Assembly (NCBI GenBank): GCA_017622295.1
Contig: JAGARK010000016.1
Coordinates: 62,001-126,000 of the forward strand
DNA length: 64,000 nucleotides
DNA from: Oscillospiraceae bacterium
Lineage (GTDB): Bacteria > Bacillota > Clostridia > Oscillospirales > Oscillospiraceae
Direction: 5' to 3'
Below the pieces are notes generated by a model, which saw only the letters and a program-made list of their open reading frames with translations, was not told where the DNA came from and searched no databases. The position numbers and the translations under genes are program-made. Of the stretch, positions 1-10,927 are shown in pieces. Position 1 is the stretch's first letter. Every line of letters begins with the position of its first letter.

Positions 1-93
1 GTTCGCCTGGACTATGACGGCAAGCGTCTGGATGATACTGTGTCCCACCGTCTGGACGCCATCCGCGGCTTGCTGAAGAACACCGTACTCTGA
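1..93 (+). CDS. atpH: ATP synthase F1 delta subunit, C-terminal fragment
   Basis: The first 93 bases read as 30 codons ending in TGA. The peptide contains [17 protein letters not shown], which matches the conserved C-terminal end of the delta (OSCP) subunit, where a Gly-Lys-Arg-hydrophobic-Asp segment precedes a final amphipathic helix. The delta subunit joins the F1 head to the peripheral stalk of the membrane ATP synthase. The 5' part lies outside the window. The gene sits 19 bases upstream of atpA, the canonical order in F-type operons. The identification rests on the short tail plus context. Confidence 0.85.
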   Translation, partial: VRLDYDGKRLDDTVSHRLDAIRGLLKNTVL

Positions 94-112
94 TTTAGAA
101 AGCAGGGACAGT

Positions 113-1630
113 ATGGAATTGAAACCCGAAGAAATAACCAAAATCATTCGTAGCCAGATCAAGAACTACGAAAACAAGATGGAAGCCAGCGAGACCGGCG
201 TTGTCATCCTGGTCGGTGACGGTATTTCCACCGTTTCCGGCCTGGACAATTGCATGGCCGGCGAGCTGATCGAGTTCCCCAACGGTTCTTTCGGCATGGC
301 CCAGAACCTGAACGAGGAAACCGTTTCCGTCGTTATCCTGGGTACCGACCAGGGTATTAAGGAAGGCGACACCGTCAAGCGTACCGGCCGCGTTGTTTCC
401 GTTCCCGTGGGCGACAAGCTCATCGGCCGCGTTGTCAACGCTCTGGGCGAACCCATCGACGGCAAGGGCGCCATCGAGCATGAGGCATACCGCCCCATCG
501 AAATGCCCGCACCCGGCATCATCGACCGTCAGCACGTTGATACCCCTCTGCAGACCGGTATCAAGGCCATCGACTCCATGATCCCCATCGGCCGCGGCCA
601 GCGTGAGCTGATCATCGGCGACCGTCAGACCGGTAAGACCACCATCGCTACCGATACCATCGTCAACCAGAAGGGCAAGGATGTCATCTGTATTTATGTT
701 GCCATCGGTCAGAAGCGCTCCACCGTCGCTCAGGTCGTTGAGAACCTGACCGCCGCTGGTGCCATGGACTACACCATCGTGGTCTCCGCTACCGCATCTG
801 AACTGGCTCCCATGCAGTATATCGCTCCCTACACCGGCTGCACCATGGGCGAGCATTTCATGCACCAGGGCAAGGACGTCCTGGTCATCTACGACGACCT
901 GAGTAAGCATGCAGTTGCATACCGTGCAATTTCTCTGCTGATCCGCCGTCCCCCCGGACGCGAAGCTTACCCCGGCGACGTCTTCTACCTGCACTCCCGT
1001 CTGCTGGAGCGCGCAGCCCGTATGTCCGACAAGAAGGGCGGCGGTTCTCTGACTGCACTGCCCATCATCGAGACCCAGGCCGGCGACGTCTCCGCATATA
1101 TCCCCACCAACGTCATCTCCATCACCGACGGCCAGATCTTCCTGGAATCCGAGCTGTTCAACTCCGGCGTTATGCCCGCAGTTAACCCCGGTATCTCCGT
1201 CTCCCGAGTCGGCGGTGACGCACAGATCAAGGCCATGAAGAAGGTCGCAGGCTCCCTGAAGCTGCTGTACTCTCAGTACCGCGAGCTGCAGAGCTTTGCC
1301 CAGTTCGGCTCCGACCTGGACGCCGATACCAAGGCCCGACTTGCTCTGGGTGAGCGCATCGTGGGCGTTCTGAAGCAGAAGAACAACTCCCCCGTGGAGG
1401 TTGCACATCAGGTCTGCATCATTTATGCCGTCACCCACGGCTATCTGAACGACATCAGTGTTGACGATATTCCCGAATTCCAGGCCCAGATGATCAGCTA
1501 TATGGAGAACAGCCAGTACCAGAGCGTTCTGACTGCCATCCGCAGCACCGGCAAGCTGGAGAAGGATACCGAGGATAATCTGAAGGCCGCCCTGTCTGAA
1601 GTGCTGGCTGATTTCAAGAATACCAAGTAA
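113..1630 (+). CDS. atpA: ATP synthase F1 alpha subunit
   Basis: This 505-residue protein is the regulatory nucleotide-binding subunit of the F1 head, alternating with beta in the alpha3beta3 hexamer at the cytoplasmic face of the membrane. An N-terminal beta-barrel (about 25-95) is followed by the RecA-like core with the Walker A loop GDRQTGKT at 169-176. The arginine finger lies in ISVSRVGG (R365) and a helical C-terminal domain follows. The length is normal for the family. The ATG at 113 is preceded only by a weak purine stretch (AGCAGGGAC), so translation may be coupled to atpH, which ends 19 bases upstream. Confidence 0.98.
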   Translation: MELKPEEITKIIRSQIKNYENKMEASETGVVILVGDGISTVSGLDNCMAGELIEFPNGSFGMAQNLNEETVSVVILGTDQGIKEGDTVKRTGRVVSVPVGDKLIGRVVNALGEPIDGKGAIEHEAYRPIEMPAPGIIDRQHVDTPLQTGIKAIDSMIPIGRGQRELIIGDRQTGKTTIATDTIVNQKGKDVICIYVAIGQKRSTVAQVVENLTAAGAMDYTIVVSATASELAPMQYIAPYTGCTMGEHFMHQGKDVLVIYDDLSKHAVAYRAISLLIRRPPGREAYPGDVFYLHSRLLERAARMSDKKGGGSLTALPIIETQAGDVSAYIPTNVISITDGQIFLESELFNSGVMPAVNPGISVSRVGGDAQIKAMKKVAGSLKLLYSQYRELQSFAQFGSDLDADTKARLALGERIVGVLKQKNNSPVEVAHQVCIIYAVTHGYLNDISVDDIPEFQAQMISYMENSQYQSVLTAIRSTGKLEKDTEDNLKAALSEVLADFKNTK

Positions 1631-1645
1631 GGGAGGAGGTTACCC

Positions 1646-2488
1646 ATGGCTGGCGTTTCCACCAAGGAAATCAAAAACCGAATCCGCAGCATGGAAAGCA
1701 CCAAGCAGATCACCAAGGCCATGGAGATGGTTGCTGCTTCCAAGCTTCGCCGGGCCCAGGCCCAGGTTGCGAATTCCCGCCCTTATTTTGAGATCCTCCG
1801 GAATACCATCAACGACATCGTTGATAACAATCTGGAGTTTACCTCTCCTTTCCTGCAGGAGCGCACCGGCAATAAGGTGATGTACGTTGTCATCGCCGGT
1901 GACCGCGGCCTCGCAGGCGGCTACAACAGCAACATTCTGAAGCTGGTGCAGTCCCAGATCAAGGAGAAGGAAGCTACTGTTCTGCCCATCGGCAAGAAGG
2001 CTCTGGACTTCTTCAAGTCCAAGAATATTCCTGTGCTGACGGAGAACTATGCCGAAGCAGCCGGTGTTTCCATCGGTGACTGCTTCTCCATTTCCAAGCA
2101 GCTGAGCAAGGCCTTCAAAGACGGTGAATTTGACGAGATTCACGTGGCCTACACTAATTTTGTCTCCGTTCTGTCTCAGACTCCCGATTCCATGCAGCTG
2201 CTGCCTCTGGTTCCCGACGGCCACGAGAAGAAGACTCCTTCCTCCGTGACACTGTATGAACCCGGCAGTGAGGAAGTCTTTGAGGCAATCGTTCCCGAGT
2301 ATCTGGGCGGTATCCTCTATGGCGCCCTGTGCGAGAGCCGTGCCGCTGAGCAGGCTGCCCGCCGGACCGCTATGGACTCCGCAACTTCCAATGCCGAGGA
2401 AATGATCGCTGACCTGAGCCTGAAGTTCAACCGGGCACGTCAGGCAGCCATCACCAACGAGATTATCGATATCGTCGCAGGCTCTTAA
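1646..2488 (+). CDS. atpG: ATP synthase F1 gamma subunit
   Basis: The 280-residue product is the central rotor shaft of F1. The N-terminus (STKEIKNRIRSMESTKQITKAMEMV) is the long coiled-coil helix diagnostic of gamma, and the C-terminus (RARQAAITNEIIDIVAG) forms the antiparallel partner helix that inserts into the alpha3beta3 ring. The Rossmann-like middle domain contains GDRGLAGGYN. A strong GGGAGGAGG site lies just before the ATG, 15 bases after atpA. The length is typical (about 285 aa). Confidence 0.98.
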   Translation: MAGVSTKEIKNRIRSMESTKQITKAMEMVAASKLRRAQAQVANSRPYFEILRNTINDIVDNNLEFTSPFLQERTGNKVMYVVIAGDRGLAGGYNSNILKLVQSQIKEKEATVLPIGKKALDFFKSKNIPVLTENYAEAAGVSIGDCFSISKQLSKAFKDGEFDEIHVAYTNFVSVLSQTPDSMQLLPLVPDGHEKKTPSSVTLYEPGSEEVFEAIVPEYLGGILYGALCESRAAEQAARRTAMDSATSNAEEMIADLSLKFNRARQAAITNEIIDIVAGS

Positions 2489-4371
<1,883 letters not shown>

Positions 4372-4388
4372 CTGTTTTTGACAGAACC

Positions 4389-4424
4389 AAAATCCTCCGG
4401 TCGCAAGATCGGAGGATTTTTATG
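4389..4424 (+). terminator. Rho-independent terminator of the atp operon
   Basis: AAAATCCTCC at 4389-4398 pairs with GGAGGATTTT at 4411-4420 around an AT-rich loop, with a following T-run. It lies 18 bases after atpC. Confidence 0.9.
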
Positions 4425-4532
4425 TCCTTTTTCCCACTGCAACTGCCGGTTGCTAAATTTTCAAGCCCGGTTGGTAGACTTTACATCGAATAAATGATAT
4501 TCTGAGTCCATCACAAACAAGGAGGTACCGTT

Positions 4533-5264
4533 ATGAACCTAGGTGAAAACATCTATCGGCTTCGCATAGAACACAATATGTCCCAGGGCGACCTCGCTGA
4601 TGCGCTGGAGGTATCCCGCCAGTCGGTGAGCAAATGGGAAAATAACAATGCCGTTCCAGATCTGGATCGGTTGATCAAAATGAGTGTGCTTTTTGACGTA
4701 TCGCTGGACCAGCTCGTGGGAAACGAGTCACCCGCGCAGCCGTTTCAGGATTCTGCCTGCACAGATACTCCGCCGCAAACGCTCATGTCAATCCCCAGGA
4801 TTCTCGGTATCATTCTGCTGTCCTTTGGACTTCTCGCATTCCTGGTTCTGACGCTGCTGGGCGGCATCCTTGTTGCCATACCACTCTGTCTTCCTTTTGT
4901 TATTGTCGGCATCATCTGCATGGTCTGTAAAGACCATCTTCTCTTTCGGTGTACCTGGGCATTGTTCGGCCTGTATCTGCCTATTGTTATCCTTTTCGTC
5001 ATGAATGTGATCGGTTATCGCTTTGCCATCACCATCATTTGCGGTGTACTTGCTTGTTTTGCAGCTCTCGCCTTCTGGACCATCGTTGGTATCCGAAGAG
5101 GTTGGCTGAACAGAGACGTAAAGAGGTTTATCGTGGTCTGCGTGGCCGTACTGCTTTTGGTAACCGCAGTCAGCACCACATTGGTAAGTATTCGTCTATC
5201 CCGTTCAGGCCTGAAGAATGCCGCAGAAGCCGAACTCCCGGCGGTCATCATTGATTCCGAATAA
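4533..5264 (+). CDS. XRE-family HTH protein with C-terminal membrane domain
   Basis: Residues 1-62 form a Cro/CI-type helix-turn-helix (LRIEHNMSQGDLADALEVSRQSVSKWENNNAVPDLD), starting with the usual NLGENIYRLR. From about residue 85 the protein has four hydrophobic segments suggesting a four-helix membrane domain, ending in a short polar tail. Many Firmicutes carry such membrane-tethered HTH proteins, whose ligands are generally unknown. It is preceded by AAGGAGGT and a possible promoter (TTGGTA near 4470, TGATAT near 4493). It is monocistronic between atpC and asnS. The target is unknown; autoregulation is possible. Confidence 0.85.
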   Translation: MNLGENIYRLRIEHNMSQGDLADALEVSRQSVSKWENNNAVPDLDRLIKMSVLFDVSLDQLVGNESPAQPFQDSACTDTPPQTLMSIPRILGIILLSFGLLAFLVLTLLGGILVAIPLCLPFVIVGIICMVCKDHLLFRCTWALFGLYLPIVILFVMNVIGYRFAITIICGVLACFAALAFWTIVGIRRGWLNRDVKRFIVVCVAVLLLVTAVSTTLVSIRLSRSGLKNAAEAELPAVIIDSE

Positions 5265-5301
5265 TTCTTTGATTATTTTTCATAAAAATTTCGTTTCCCT
5301 C

Positions 5302-5330
5302 TTGTAAATTCCTCCAATTTGACGTATACT
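5302..5330 (+). promoter_or_regulatory. Sigma-A type promoter of asnS
   Basis: TTGTAA (5302-5307), a 17-base spacer and TATACT (5325-5330) lie 36 bases before the asnS ATG. The leader is too short to contain a T-box. Confidence 0.75.
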
Positions 5331-5365
5331 AATCTATATTTTCAGCAACAAGAGAGGTTAGACAT

Positions 5366-6757
5366 ATGGAACTGATTTCTGTTCGCGAGCTTTACAAGAA
5401 CACCGAAAAATACGCTGACACCGAAGTTGAGATCGGCGGCTGGGTCCGCAACCGCCGTCCCAGCAAGCAGTTCGGCTTCATCATGCTCAATGACGGTACT
5501 TATTTCAACCCCGTCCAGGTGGTTTATACCGACGCCATCGAGAATTTCCTGGAAATCTCCAAGATCAACATTGGCGCTGCACTGATCATCAAGGGCACCC
5601 TCGTTCTGACTCCCGATTCCAAGCAGCCCTTTGAGATTCAGGCCAAGAACGTCACCGTTGAGGGTCCCTCCACCGGCGACTATCCCCTGCAGCCCAAGCG
5701 CCACTCCATGGAGTTCCTGCGCACCATCACCCATCTGCGTCCCCGGACCAACACCTTCCAGGCTGTATTCCGCGTTCGCAGCCTCGCTGCCATGGCTATC
5801 CACCAGTTCTTCCAGGACCGTGACTTCGTTTACGTCCACACTCCCCTGATCACCGGCTCTGACTGTGAAGGCGCTGGCGAGATGTTCCAGGTCACCACTT
5901 TGGATCTGGCAAACATTCCCCTGACCGAGGATGGTAAGGTCGATTTCTCCAAGGACTTTTACGGCAAGCCCACCAACCTGACTGTTTCCGGCCAGCTCAA
6001 CGGCGAGACCTTTGCCATGGCATTCCGCAACATCTACACCTTCGGCCCCACCTTCCGCGCCGAGAATTCCAACACCACCCGTCATGCAGCTGAGTTCTGG
6101 ATGATCGAGCCTGAAATGGCTTTTGCCGATCTGGACGACCTGCTGCGTGTGGAAGAGGATATGCTGAAGTATATCATTTCCTACGTTCTGGAGCATGCTC
6201 CCGAGGAAATGGCTTTCTTCAACCAGTTTGTGGATAAGGGTCTGCTGGACCGTCTGAATAACGTCCTGAACAATGACTTCGGCCGCATCACCTACACCGA
6301 TGCCGTGGCTCTGCTGGAGCAGCACAATGATAAGTTCGACTATCCCGTCAGCTGGGGCTGCGATCTGCAGACCGAGCATGAGCGTTTCCTGACCGAGGAA
6401 ATCTTCAAGAAGCCCGTCTTTGTCACTGACTATCCCAAGGAGATCAAGGCTTTCTACATGAAGCTGAATCCCGACGGTAAGACCGTCGCCGCCGTAGACT
6501 GCCTGGTTCCCGGCGTCGGTGAAATCACCGGCGGCTCCCAGCGTGAGGACAATTACGATATCCTGAAGAACCGTATCGAAGAGCTGGGCATGAACCCCGA
6601 GGACTATGGCTTCTACATGGACCTGCGCAAGTACGGCTCCTGCCGTCATGCCGGCTTCGGCTTGGGCTTTGAGCGCATCGTGATGTACATGACCGGTATC
6701 GGCAACATCCGCGACTCCATCCCCTTCCCCAGAACCGTCGGTAACTGCGAACTGTAA
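5366..6757 (+). CDS. asnS: Asparaginyl-tRNA synthetase
   Basis: This 463-residue class IIb aminoacyl-tRNA synthetase charges tRNA-Asn with Asn. The N-terminal OB-fold anticodon-binding domain (about 15-110; [19 protein letters not shown]) is followed by the class II catalytic core with motif 2 ([15 protein letters not shown]) and motif 3 ([15 protein letters not shown]) near the end. The length matches AsnRS (about 460) rather than bacterial AspRS (about 590). AGAGAGG precedes the ATG. It has its own promoter and terminator. Confidence 0.97.
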   Translation: MELISVRELYKNTEKYADTEVEIGGWVRNRRPSKQFGFIMLNDGTYFNPVQVVYTDAIENFLEISKINIGAALIIKGTLVLTPDSKQPFEIQAKNVTVEGPSTGDYPLQPKRHSMEFLRTITHLRPRTNTFQAVFRVRSLAAMAIHQFFQDRDFVYVHTPLITGSDCEGAGEMFQVTTLDLANIPLTEDGKVDFSKDFYGKPTNLTVSGQLNGETFAMAFRNIYTFGPTFRAENSNTTRHAAEFWMIEPEMAFADLDDLLRVEEDMLKYIISYVLEHAPEEMAFFNQFVDKGLLDRLNNVLNNDFGRITYTDAVALLEQHNDKFDYPVSWGCDLQTEHERFLTEEIFKKPVFVTDYPKEIKAFYMKLNPDGKTVAAVDCLVPGVGEITGGSQREDNYDILKNRIEELGMNPEDYGFYMDLRKYGSCRHAGFGLGFERIVMYMTGIGNIRDSIPFPRTVGNCEL

Positions 6758-6764
6758 GACACTC

Positions 6765-6793
6765 AAGCGCGCTGCATGGCAGCGCGCTTTCTA
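6765..6793 (+). terminator. Rho-independent terminator of asnS
   Basis: AAGCGCGCTGC (6765-6775) pairs with GCAGCGCGCTT (6779-6789) across a three-base loop and is followed by TTCT. Confidence 0.85.
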
Positions 6794-6809
6794 ATGTCGA
6801 AAAACCTTC

Positions 6810-6841
6810 GTAGGGTGGCGATGTATGCATCGCCACCCTAC
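6810..6841. repeat. Perfect 14-bp inverted repeat between two terminators
   Basis: GTAGGGTGGCGATG at 6810-6823 is the exact reverse complement of 6828-6841, with a 4-base loop. There is no T-run, so it is not an intrinsic terminator. It sits alone between the asnS terminator and the permease terminator, the usual niche of short interspersed palindromic (REP/BIME-like) repeats. No second copy occurs in this window. Confidence 0.7.
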
Positions 6842-6847
6842 AATACG

Positions 6848-6877
6848 GAAAAGCCCCGAAGCCGAAGCTTCGGGGCT
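6848..6877 (-). terminator. Rho-independent terminator of the purine permease gene
   Basis: Read on the minus strand, an 11-bp stem (arms 6867-6877 and 6852-6862, CGAA-type loop) is followed by TTTTCC. It lies 21 bases after the permease stop. Confidence 0.85.
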
Positions 6878-6897
6878 GATTATGTTATACCGGAGGG

Positions 6898-8322
6898 TTA
6901 TACGACCAGGAAGAACTTGATGACGAACAATGCAGAAATGGCATAGGTCAGCCAGGAGACATCCTTTGCCTTGCCCTGCAGGACCTTCATGACGGTGTAG
7001 AGGATCATGCCCAGGCCGATGCCGTGGCCGATGGAGCCGGAGATGGGCATACAGATCAGCATGACAGAAACGGGAGCCAGCTGGGTCATGTCGCCGAAAT
7101 CAACCTTGCTCAGGCCACCCAGCATCAGGATGCCAACATAGATCAGAGCAGCGGAGGTAGCAGCTGCGGGGATGATTGCAACCACAGGAGCCAGGAAGAT
7201 GCAGGCCAGGAACAGCAGACCGGAAACCAGGGCAGTCAGACCCGTACGACCGCCGGCTTCCACACCGGAAGCGGACTCGACGAAGGTGGTAACAGTGGAG
7301 GTGCCGGTGACAGCGCCGGCAATGGTGCCCACTGCATCAGAGATCAAAGCTTCCTTCATGTTGGGCATGTTGCCCTTCTCATCGATCATGCCTGCACGGG
7401 ATGCGGTACCAACCAGAGTGCCGATGGTGTCAAACATATCGATGATGCAGAAGGTGATGATCAGGGAGATGGCGGTGAACCAGCCGATTTCCAGGAAGCC
7501 AGCGAAATTCAGCTTAAACAGAGTGGTCTCAGCCATGTCAGCAAAGGGAGGCACAAAGGATGCGGTTGCCAGGGCTGCGAAGGGATTTGTACCCAGGAAA
7601 ACAAACTGGCCGATCCAGTAGACCACGGAGGCAATGAGCATGCCATACAGCACAGAGCCCTTGACCTTCTTGTGGTCCAGTGCCAGAATGGCGAACAGGC
7701 CAACAAAGGTGGTAACAACGGTCAGGATCATGGCGCTGTAGCCGGAGCCCATGGCGCCTTGGATGACACTGGGAGTCAGCGCGCCGAAGAAATCACGCAT
7801 CATGTAGAAGGGGCCGCCGGTCTCGGAGTAGATGCCCGCATTGGAGCCGAAGCCGATGTTCAGCAGCATGATGCCGATGGCGGGAGAGATGCCCAGGCGG
7901 ATGCCCAAAGGAATGGCCTCCACGATTTTTTCACGGATGTTGAAGATGGAAAGGATCAGGAACACGACGCCTTCAACAGCGATAATAACCAGAGCAGCCT
8001 GGAAGCCGGCCACATAGGTCATTCCGGTGGCAGCGGCAATGTTGCCCACCACCACTGCGAAAAAGCTGTTCAGGCCCATACCGGGAGCCATGACGAAGGG
8101 TTTATTGGCCAGGAAGGCCATCACAAGGGTACCGATAGCAGATGCGATGCAGGTTGCCAGGAATACGCCGTTCCACAGGGCGCTTCCGGTGTCGAAGTTG
8201 GTCAGCAGATTCGGATTCAGTGCGATGATGTAGGCCATGGTCATGAATGTGGTGACGCCGGCCACGATCTCAGTTTTTACGGTAGTCTTGTTCTCAGACA
8301 GCTTAAAAACCTTTTCAAACAT
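6898..8322 (-). CDS. NCS2-family (AzgA/PbuG-like) purine permease
   Basis: This 474-residue integral membrane protein has about 12-13 hydrophobic segments and the AzgA-type N-terminus (TVKTEIVAGVTTFMTMAYIIALNP) and signature GMGLNSFFA. AzgA/PbuG proteins take up hypoxanthine, guanine or adenine by proton symport. CIIDMFDTIGTLVG and GTSTVTTFVESASGVEAGGRTG are family motifs. The frame is open to a TTG at 8331, but the ATG at 8322 has AGAAGG nine bases upstream. The exact purine cannot be told from sequence. It has its own promoter and a long leader. Confidence 0.92.
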   Translation of the reverse strand: MFEKVFKLSENKTTVKTEIVAGVTTFMTMAYIIALNPNLLTNFDTGSALWNGVFLATCIASAIGTLVMAFLANKPFVMAPGMGLNSFFAVVVGNIAAATGMTYVAGFQAALVIIAVEGVVFLILSIFNIREKIVEAIPLGIRLGISPAIGIMLLNIGFGSNAGIYSETGGPFYMMRDFFGALTPSVIQGAMGSGYSAMILTVVTTFVGLFAILALDHKKVKGSVLYGMLIASVVYWIGQFVFLGTNPFAALATASFVPPFADMAETTLFKLNFAGFLEIGWFTAISLIITFCIIDMFDTIGTLVGTASRAGMIDEKGNMPNMKEALISDAVGTIAGAVTGTSTVTTFVESASGVEAGGRTGLTALVSGLLFLACIFLAPVVAIIPAAATSAALIYVGILMLGGLSKVDFGDMTQLAPVSVMLICMPISGSIGHGIGLGMILYTVMKVLQGKAKDVSWLTYAISALFVIKFFLVV

Positions 8323-8476
8323 GAAAATCAACCTTCTTTCTGAAATTGTCGGAATTTACCGCACTTTTGGGGACAACTTGACAAAACTGGACGTATCGAT
8401 TCCTTTTGCTCCATTCCCTCCTTTTCCTGTTTTGGTTACCATTTTTCAGCCACAAAACCAAATAGTACCTAATACC

Positions 8477-8504
8477 ATTTTATCTAATTCGACTGCAATT
8501 TCAA
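8477..8504 (-). promoter_or_regulatory. Promoter and about 150-nt leader of the purine permease
   Basis: On the minus strand TTGAAA (8499-8504), a 16-base spacer and TAAAAT (8477-8482) form a good promoter. Transcription would start about 150 bases before the permease ATG. The leader (8323-8470) contains a TTGGTT/AACCAA pairing and polypurine stretches but no recognisable purine-riboswitch core. Confidence 0.6.
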
Positions 8505-8608
8505 GCAGAATCTTTTTAATTCCAAAACACAAAAAGTATGCCTGTGTTGTGTCTGCAAAAGCTTTCCTTTTTGTATCTATATGTCCCTGAACGAAGCATA
8601 TGACGCTG

Positions 8609-8642
8609 AAAAAATGCGGCACGCCATCCGGCGTGCCGCATT
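8609..8642 (-). terminator. Rho-independent terminator of the sortase gene
   Basis: A 13-bp stem (8613-8625 with 8630-8642) is followed on the minus strand by TTTTTTC. It lies four bases past the sortase stop codon. Confidence 0.9.
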
Positions 8643-8645
8643 GGA

Positions 8646-9506
8646 TCATTCCGCATTTTCAACTTCTGTCTCTTCCGGAACCAGGATTCCGTGGAGGACA
8701 AACCGTGCGTTGGCAAATTCATAGCTGCAGGTGGACAGGGTCAGGATCCGGTCGGTGGTCTCCGGGACGATGTCGCACTCAAACATGGATTTTTCCGTGA
8801 TGTCCTCCAGCCACTCCTCGTAAAGCGACTCCGTAAAGGAGGTTCTCCAGGCGTCCTGGCCGCTGACCTTCAGCACATATCCGGAGAAGAACACGATCCG
8901 GTAATCTCCGTCCGGCGTCAGCAGCAGGCCCTCGGGATGCTCATCGAAGTAATCCTGCTTCTTGTACTTGGCCAGGTCGGCGAACATGGAGCCGTTTCGC
9001 ATGTTATGGCCATAGATGATGCTGTTGAGCTCAGAAAAATCACCGGCGCAGCGCTCATCCACAAACAGGCAGCCGGCAGTATTGCGCGTGCCGTCGAAGA
9101 GTCTTCTCAGGTAGTACATGTTGTCATATGCCTGGACAACGGGATAGTTAATCTTGGTATCTGCGATATAAAGCCAGCCTGCGGTATGCTGATTCATTTT
9201 CAGCAGGCTGTCAAAATCCACGGAAATGCCTGCCTGCTCTGCCAGTGTAAGCGGTTCGGTAGCTTCGGTCTGGTCGGTGGACTCCGGTTCGTCCGTAGTT
9301 TCGCCCGTGGTGTCCGGGGAAATCTCCTCGGGGGCCTGGGTTTCCTCGACCTCAGGTTCCGTCTGAATGGAAACATACTGGTTCAGTCCCTCATAGGCGC
9401 TGTCACCGGCTTCGTATTCGACGATGGTGGAGATCAACTGCCATGCAGCATAGGCAAAAATGCCCACAAACACAATTGTCAAAAGAGTGTATATAAATTT
9501 TTTCAT
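8646..9506 (-). CDS. srtB: Class B sortase
   Basis: This 286-residue membrane-anchored cysteine transpeptidase would attach surface proteins to the cell wall. An N-terminal signal anchor (about 4-28) is followed by an acidic Thr/Glu-rich linker (about 48-88) and then the sortase fold. The catalytic triad is visible: His167 in IIYGHNM, Cys260 in LTLSTC and Arg268 in NARFVLHG. The long insert before the Cys motif (TSFTESLYEEWLEDI) is typical of class B. No LPXTG/NPQTN-type substrate is encoded next to it, so its substrate must be elsewhere. It is monocistronic, with AGAAGGA before the ATG. Confidence 0.92.
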   Translation of the reverse strand: MKKFIYTLLTIVFVGIFAYAAWQLISTIVEYEAGDSAYEGLNQYVSIQTEPEVEETQAPEEISPDTTGETTDEPESTDQTEATEPLTLAEQAGISVDFDSLLKMNQHTAGWLYIADTKINYPVVQAYDNMYYLRRLFDGTRNTAGCLFVDERCAGDFSELNSIIYGHNMRNGSMFADLAKYKKQDYFDEHPEGLLLTPDGDYRIVFFSGYVLKVSGQDAWRTSFTESLYEEWLEDITEKSMFECDIVPETTDRILTLSTCSYEFANARFVLHGILVPEETEVENAE

Positions 9507-9549
9507 AAAAACATCCTTCTTTTTGCTTCAGCAAGCAATATGTTTTTTC

Positions 9550-9578
9550 ATAATAGCACAGCTTGCGTAAAAATGCAA
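9550..9578 (-). promoter_or_regulatory. Promoter of the class B sortase gene
   Basis: On the minus strand TTGCAT (9573-9578), a 17-base spacer and TATTAT (9550-9555) are 44 bases upstream of the ATG. Confidence 0.7.
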
Positions 9579-9599
9579 CGGCTTTTCTGTAATTCCCCA

Positions 9600-9629
9600 T
9601 TGCCAAAACCATTCTTTCGGATGTATAAT
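9600..9629 (+). promoter_or_regulatory. Promoter of the alpha/beta hydrolase gene
   Basis: TTGCCA (9600-9605), an 18-base spacer and TATAAT (9624-9629) precede the gene. It is divergent from the sortase promoter, with 21 bases between the two -35 boxes. Confidence 0.7.
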
Positions 9630-9658
9630 AACCAAAATACGAAACGGAGATGGACGCA

Positions 9659-10603
9659 ATGGCCTTTTTTCTGCTCCTCCTCGTGCTGGGGATCCTGTTT
9701 TTTCTGATCATTCCGCTGATCTGCTTCCACATCGCCTTTTATGTACCCAGGCCCAAAAACGGGATCCGGCAGACAACTCCCCTGCCCCAGGGCGAGGTTT
9801 ATGAGCCCTACCGGGAGCTTCTGGAGGGCTGGACCCAGGAAGTGAAGACCATGCCCCATGAGGAATTCCGGATCACCTCCTTTGACGGGCTGAACCTCTA
9901 TGCCAATTACTATGAATACGCCCCCGGCGCGCCCATAGAGCTGATGTTCCATGGCTACCGGGGCAGTGCCCAGCGGGATCTCAGCGGCGGCGTCAAGCGC
10001 TGCTTCGCCCTGGGGCGCAGCGCCTTTATTGTAGATCAGCGGGGCAGCGGCCGCAGCGACGGAACAGTCATCAGCTTCGGCATCAACGAGCACCGGGATT
10101 GCCTGCGCTGGGTGGATTTTATGCTGGAGCATTTCGGTCCCGATGTCAAAATCATTCTGACGGGCATCTCCATGGGGGCCTCCACAGTGCTGATTGCAGC
10201 CGGACAGCCTCTTCCCCCCAATGTCATCGGCGTCCTCGCCGACTGCGGCTTCAGCAGCGCCCGGAGCATCATCAAAAACACCATCCGTGGAATGAATCTG
10301 CCTGCCGATCTGCTGTATCCCTTTGTCAGGCTCGGAGCGCGGCTCTACGGCCATTTTGATTTGGAGGAAACCAGCTCCGTAGAAGCTGTAAAAAGCTGCC
10401 AGGTGCCCGCGATCTTCTTCCACGGCGAAGCAGACGACTTTGTCCCCTGCTCCATGAGCCGGGAAAACTACGAAGCCTGCGTCTCCCGTAAGCAGCTGGT
10501 ACTCATTCCCGGCGCGGGACACGGTCTGAGTTTCCCCGCAGACCAGGAAGTATATCTGAAAGCCCTGGGGGATTTCTTCGGCCCCGAGGCATCCGCCCAG
10601 TAA
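9659..10603 (+). CDS. Membrane-anchored alpha/beta hydrolase
   Basis: This 314-residue protein has an N-terminal transmembrane segment (about 3-28) and then a serine hydrolase fold. The nucleophile elbow is GISMGAS (Ser171), the acid is in FHGEADDFVP (Asp259/260) and the base is in GAGHGLSF (His288); the oxyanion region is MFHGYRGS. It resembles the YqkD/FrsA-like group of bacterial hydrolases, whose substrates are mostly unknown. Two in-frame ATGs exist (9650 and 9659). The CGGAG site abuts the first and is nine bases from the second, so 9659 is preferred. Confidence 0.88.
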   Translation: MAFFLLLLVLGILFFLIIPLICFHIAFYVPRPKNGIRQTTPLPQGEVYEPYRELLEGWTQEVKTMPHEEFRITSFDGLNLYANYYEYAPGAPIELMFHGYRGSAQRDLSGGVKRCFALGRSAFIVDQRGSGRSDGTVISFGINEHRDCLRWVDFMLEHFGPDVKIILTGISMGASTVLIAAGQPLPPNVIGVLADCGFSSARSIIKNTIRGMNLPADLLYPFVRLGARLYGHFDLEETSSVEAVKSCQVPAIFFHGEADDFVPCSMSRENYEACVSRKQLVLIPGAGHGLSFPADQEVYLKALGDFFGPEASAQ

Positions 10604-10606
10604 CAC

Positions 10607-10636
10607 AAACCGGACCTCCCAGAGGTCCGGTTTTCA
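10607..10636 (+). terminator. Rho-independent terminator of the hydrolase gene
   Basis: AAACCGGACCTC (10607-10618) pairs with GAGGTCCGGTTT (10622-10633) and runs into TTTT. Confidence 0.9.
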
Positions 10637-10668
10637 GATGCTCCTCACACTATTTTTGCAAATTTCCC

Positions 10669-10697
10669 TTGACAAGATTACGGTTTTCGTGTATATT
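10669..10697 (+). promoter_or_regulatory. Near-consensus promoter of a candidate small RNA
   Basis: TTGACA (10669-10674), a 17-base spacer and TATATT (10692-10697) form one of the strongest promoters in the window. No gene with a ribosome binding site follows before the terminator at 10928-10970. Confidence 0.75.
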
Positions 10698-10705
10698 ATA
10701 AGAAA

Positions 10706-10721
10706 GTTAGCATTAGCTAAC
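10706..10721. promoter_or_regulatory. Palindromic operator GTTAGC-N4-GCTAAC at the sRNA start site
   Basis: The 16-base sequence GTTAGCATTAGCTAAC is a perfect 6+6 inverted repeat placed on the predicted transcription start. The same palindrome type occurs twice at 48060-48108. Its half site resembles those of DtxR/IdeR-type metal repressors (TTAGG...CCTAA), but the family is not certain. Confidence 0.7.
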
Positions 10722-10927
10722 CTCTTTCAATCTCCTTCTGCCGATGCAGATCGATCTCCGGAACAGCGAGGACCAAGCAGTGTTTTTTTCACTCCTCACC
10801 TCTTTCAAAATCCTTCACACTGCGGTTTGCTCCTATGAGGGACACAGGAGCACATCCTCTCTTTTTCGCCTGATATGATCCGCATGTGCATCGGCAAAAT
10901 GCCCCCCAAAAGTGTGTATCTGCAAAA

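Noticed and set aside
95..1438. A 447-codon open frame antisense to atpA, and similar frames antisense to atpD and asnS
   Set aside because: They mirror highly biased, strongly expressed genes and encode low-complexity Gly/Asp/Val-rich peptides without ribosome binding sites. They are shadows of the real genes.
5331..5365. T-box leader upstream of asnS
   Set aside because: The distance from promoter to start codon is only 35 bases, too short for a T-box.
6810..6841. CRISPR repeat
   Set aside because: There is a single palindrome with no spaced copies and no cas genes in the window. No CRISPR array was seen anywhere.
10744..10878. A 44-codon ATG frame inside the candidate small RNA
   Set aside because: The region before the ATG is pyrimidine-rich with no Shine-Dalgarno, and the peptide has no recognisable feature. 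A dual-function RNA cannot be fully excluded.
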